Shown in pieces: positions 62,640 through 64,000 of a stretch of 64,000 nt of DNA. Made by a program: the position numbers and the translations under genes. Origin of the DNA: an uncultured Verrucomicrobiota bacterium (GTDB taxonomy: Bacteria > Verrucomicrobiota > Verrucomicrobiia > Limisphaerales > UBA9464). The notes below the pieces were generated by a model, which was not told the origin of the DNA, did not search any database, and saw only the letters and a program-made list of their open reading frames with translations. Within the stretch, counting starts at the first letter, position 1. Every line of letters begins with the position of its first letter. Location of the stretch: positions 78,563 through 142,562 of the forward strand of contig CAIVQB010000077.1 in assembly GCA_903907925.1 (NCBI GenBank), written 5' to 3'.

Positions 62640-63512
62640 TTACAGCGCGACCACTTCCAACCAACCCGCAGCGCCGAATTCCTCGCGGAACCGGGTCGCG
62701 GCGATGTGGGCGGTCGGAACGTCGGTAAAAAGTCCGAAGGTGGTGGAACCACTGCCGCTCATCAGAGCCCCGTATGCACCCTGCTCGTGGAGAAAGGTCG
62801 TGTAGAGTTGGAGCACGGGATATTTCGAGAAAACGGGCGCTTCGAGCGCGTTGTACAACGCCGAACCCGCCGCACGCAGATCACCAGAAAGGAACAACGC
62901 CGCGACCTCGCGCGCCCGGCCGGGTCGACCTTGAAGGCCATCGGGAAACCGCGCCAATTCCCGGAACGCCCATGGGGTCGACACACCGAATCCCGGGTGG
63001 AATAGAAGCATCGCAGTTCCTCGCAGCGCCAAAAACGAGCCCAAGGGCTCAATCCGTTCCCCGCGTCCGGTCGCGAGTGCCGGATCGGGTTGGAGAAAGA
63101 AATTGACGTCGCTGCCCAGACCGGCGGCGATTTCGTCCAGTTGCGAGTTCGATAACGGAGCGTCGAACAGCTCGTTCAGCGCCAATAGTGTGACCGCCGC
63201 GTTGGCGCTGCCGCCACCGATGCCCGCGGCCAGCGGCAGGTTCTTTTCCAGGTGAATCGTCAACCCGTCCGTTCGACCCGCCGCCCCCAGAAACGCCGTC
63301 GCCGCCCGATGCACCAGGTTGGTGGCGTCACAAGGCAATGCCGGATGATTGCAGGTCAGGGTCAGCCCGGCAGGCGCGGTATCGACCGTGATGACATCGT
63401 GCAACGGGACCGGGAAGAACAACGTCTCCAGGTCGTGAAATCCGTCCGGCCGTTTCCCCAGGATGTTGAGGACCAGGTTGACCTTGCACGGTGAGTTCCG
63501 GCGGACGGGCAT
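62640..63512 (-). CDS. ispE: 4-diphosphocytidyl-2-C-methyl-D-erythritol kinase
   Basis: 290 residues from ATG 63512. The GHMP-kinase motifs are PCKVNLVLNILGKRPDGFHD, PLAAGIGGGSANAA (phosphate loop), LGSDVNFFLQ and LMSGSGSTTFGLF. It phosphorylates CDP-ME in the MEP isoprenoid pathway. The start codon lies directly at the end of the T-run of a terminator that belongs to the upstream gene, so no normal ribosome-binding site can exist; see the terminator entry. ispH is at 22106-23365. Confidence 0.93.
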   Translation of the reverse strand: MPVRRNSPCKVNLVLNILGKRPDGFHDLETLFFPVPLHDVITVDTAPAGLTLTCNHPALPCDATNLVHRAATAFLGAAGRTDGLTIHLEKNLPLAAGIGGGSANAAVTLLALNELFDAPLSNSQLDEIAAGLGSDVNFFLQPDPALATGRGERIEPLGSFLALRGTAMLLFHPGFGVSTPWAFRELARFPDGLQGRPGRAREVAALFLSGDLRAAGSALYNALEAPVFSKYPVLQLYTTFLHEQGAYGALMSGSGSTTFGLFTDVPTAHIAATRFREEFGAAGWLEVVAL

Positions 63513-63544
63513 AAAAAAACGCGCCAACACAGCGGTTGGCGCGT
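63513..63544 (-). terminator. Intrinsic terminator abutting the ispE start
   Basis: On the reverse strand the 10-base stem ACGCGCCAAC and GTTGGCGCGT (63535-63544 and 63519-63528) with a six-base loop is followed by a run of T that corresponds to A at 63513-63519 on the + strand. It follows the TIGR04073-like gene by 20 bases and touches the ispE ATG (63510-63512). Confidence 0.9.
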
Positions 63545-63564
63545 GAAAGGGGCTTGGCGGTGGA

Positions 63565-63990
63565 TCAGTCGCCAAACACCGTGAACCGGCTTCCCGGAAT
63601 GATCGAGGCGCTGTCTGTGCCGTCGAATCCGAGGTGGGTATCGGTCTGGATGATCGGGTTGTCCAGCGGACCCGGCTTGTAGCTGTCGGGATACACGGGA
63701 TGTTCCGGCTTGAAATACGGTTCGCTGGGGATCGGGAAGGTGAGGACCTCGAAGGCACCGACGAAGGTGCGGCCGACCGTGCGGTTGAAACCGTGGATCA
63801 CGCCGACCGAGCCGCCCACGTCGGAGCCGTTCCAGAGGTAGCTCTGCTCGTAGGAGCGGGAGAGCTCACCCATGCGGAACGGTTCGGTCAGGTTGTTGAA
63901 GCCGCGACCGAGCTTCTTCTCGGCGCTCGCGCAACCCGTGAGAAGCACGGCTGCACCGGCGAGGATGGAAAGGGACTTCAAGAGACGCAT
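63565..63990 (-). CDS. TIGR04073-like lipoprotein (exosortase-associated family)
   Basis: 141 residues. A lipoprotein signal ends in VLLTGC (Cys20). Thereafter KKLGRGFNNLTEPFRMGEL, GSVGVIHGFNRTVGRTFVGAFEV and PSEPYFKPEHPVYPDSYKPG are the pattern I know from the TIGR04073 family of Verrucomicrobia, described as linked to exosortase/PEP-CTERM systems. No exosortase gene is in the window. It has its own strong terminator. Its start codon is ten bases from the window edge, so its promoter is not visible. Confidence 0.8.
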   Translation of the reverse strand: MRLLKSLSILAGAAVLLTGCASAEKKLGRGFNNLTEPFRMGELSRSYEQSYLWNGSDVGGSVGVIHGFNRTVGRTFVGAFEVLTFPIPSEPYFKPEHPVYPDSYKPGPLDNPIIQTDTHLGFDGTDSASIIPGSRFTVFGD

Positions 63991-64000
63991 ATGGAGTAAG

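Noticed and set aside
1..64000. tRNA, rRNA, CRISPR array, prophage or intact insertion sequence
   Set aside because: Looked for by eye on both strands; no cloverleaf ends, regularly spaced repeats, integrase or transposase genes were found.

Overview
The window looks like chromosomal DNA from a high-GC Verrucomicrobiota bacterium, probably of the Limisphaerales/Pedosphaera type. This is an inference from gene content; no rRNA was seen. Supporting signs are several Gfo/Idh/MocA oxidoreductases (two with twin-arginine signals), a PQQ-type propeller protein with the WPCWRG start, a Planctomycete/Verrucomicrobia-type cytochrome-LRR protein, a prepilin-like protein with an H-X9-DG-like tail, a triple LamG protein, a TIGR04073-like lipoprotein linked in the literature to exosortase systems, and many hairpin-type intergenic repeats. 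Genes are dense on both strands, often with ATGA/GTGA overlaps, and clear Shine-Dalgarno sites are scarce. No tRNA, rRNA, CRISPR array, prophage or intact insertion sequence was seen.

Layout. 1-7.4 kb: the end-clipped rhamnulose-1-phosphate aldolase/dehydrogenase, an SRPBCC protein, dtd, a CPBP protease, then a strong candidate c-di-AMP (ydaO-type) riboswitch in front of an SPFH/band-7 membrane protein, a NUDIX gene and argJ. 7.4-11 kb: a Phd/VapC-type toxin-antitoxin module with a perfect operator palindrome and a toxin broken by an in-frame TGA sits between argJ and argB-rnhA-argD. 11-20.4 kb: two Gfo/Idh/MocA proteins, an orphan antitoxin, a DUF4337-like membrane protein, a PQQ propeller, a TIM-barrel isomerase, deoC, a NUDIX with zinc ribbon and a cytochrome-LRR protein. 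20.5-27 kb: argF, ispH (long type), a UxaE-like uronate epimerase and an ABC-F ATPase. 27-34.4 kb: a prepilin-like protein, small hypothetical genes, a glyoxalase-fold protein, an aminotransferase and the 952-residue LamG protein with a textbook terminator. 34.4-42 kb: ribH, folA, a C39-type peptidase, a TPR protein, manA-accA and argH. 42-46.6 kb: a Gfo/Idh protein, secreted unknowns, an AT-rich islet and uxaA. 46.7-50.4 kb: a two-gene, probably heterodimeric, ABC exporter. 50.4-55.9 kb: an operon of iron alcohol dehydrogenase, amine/amino-acid permease, aldehyde dehydrogenase and a glutamine-synthetase-like ligase. 56-64 kb: an ABC-2 exporter with a multi-pass membrane enzyme, a WD40-like secreted protein, ppnP, ispE and the TIGR04073-like lipoprotein.

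How the genes fit together. Arginine synthesis is spread over three places (argJ/argB/argD, argF, argH). RhaD-type aldolase, UxaE, UxaA, deoC and the Gfo/Idh proteins fit a plant- or algal-polysaccharide degrader using rhamnose and uronates. The ADH-permease-ALDH-ligase operon fits uptake and oxidation of an amino alcohol or amine as its gamma-glutamyl derivative. ispH and ispE supply the MEP isoprenoid route.

The most interesting signals are the c-di-AMP riboswitch in front of an SPFH gene, the gamma-glutamyl amine/amino-alcohol operon, the decayed toxin inside the arginine cluster, and at least three families of hairpin-like dispersed repeats whose copies can be matched within this window.
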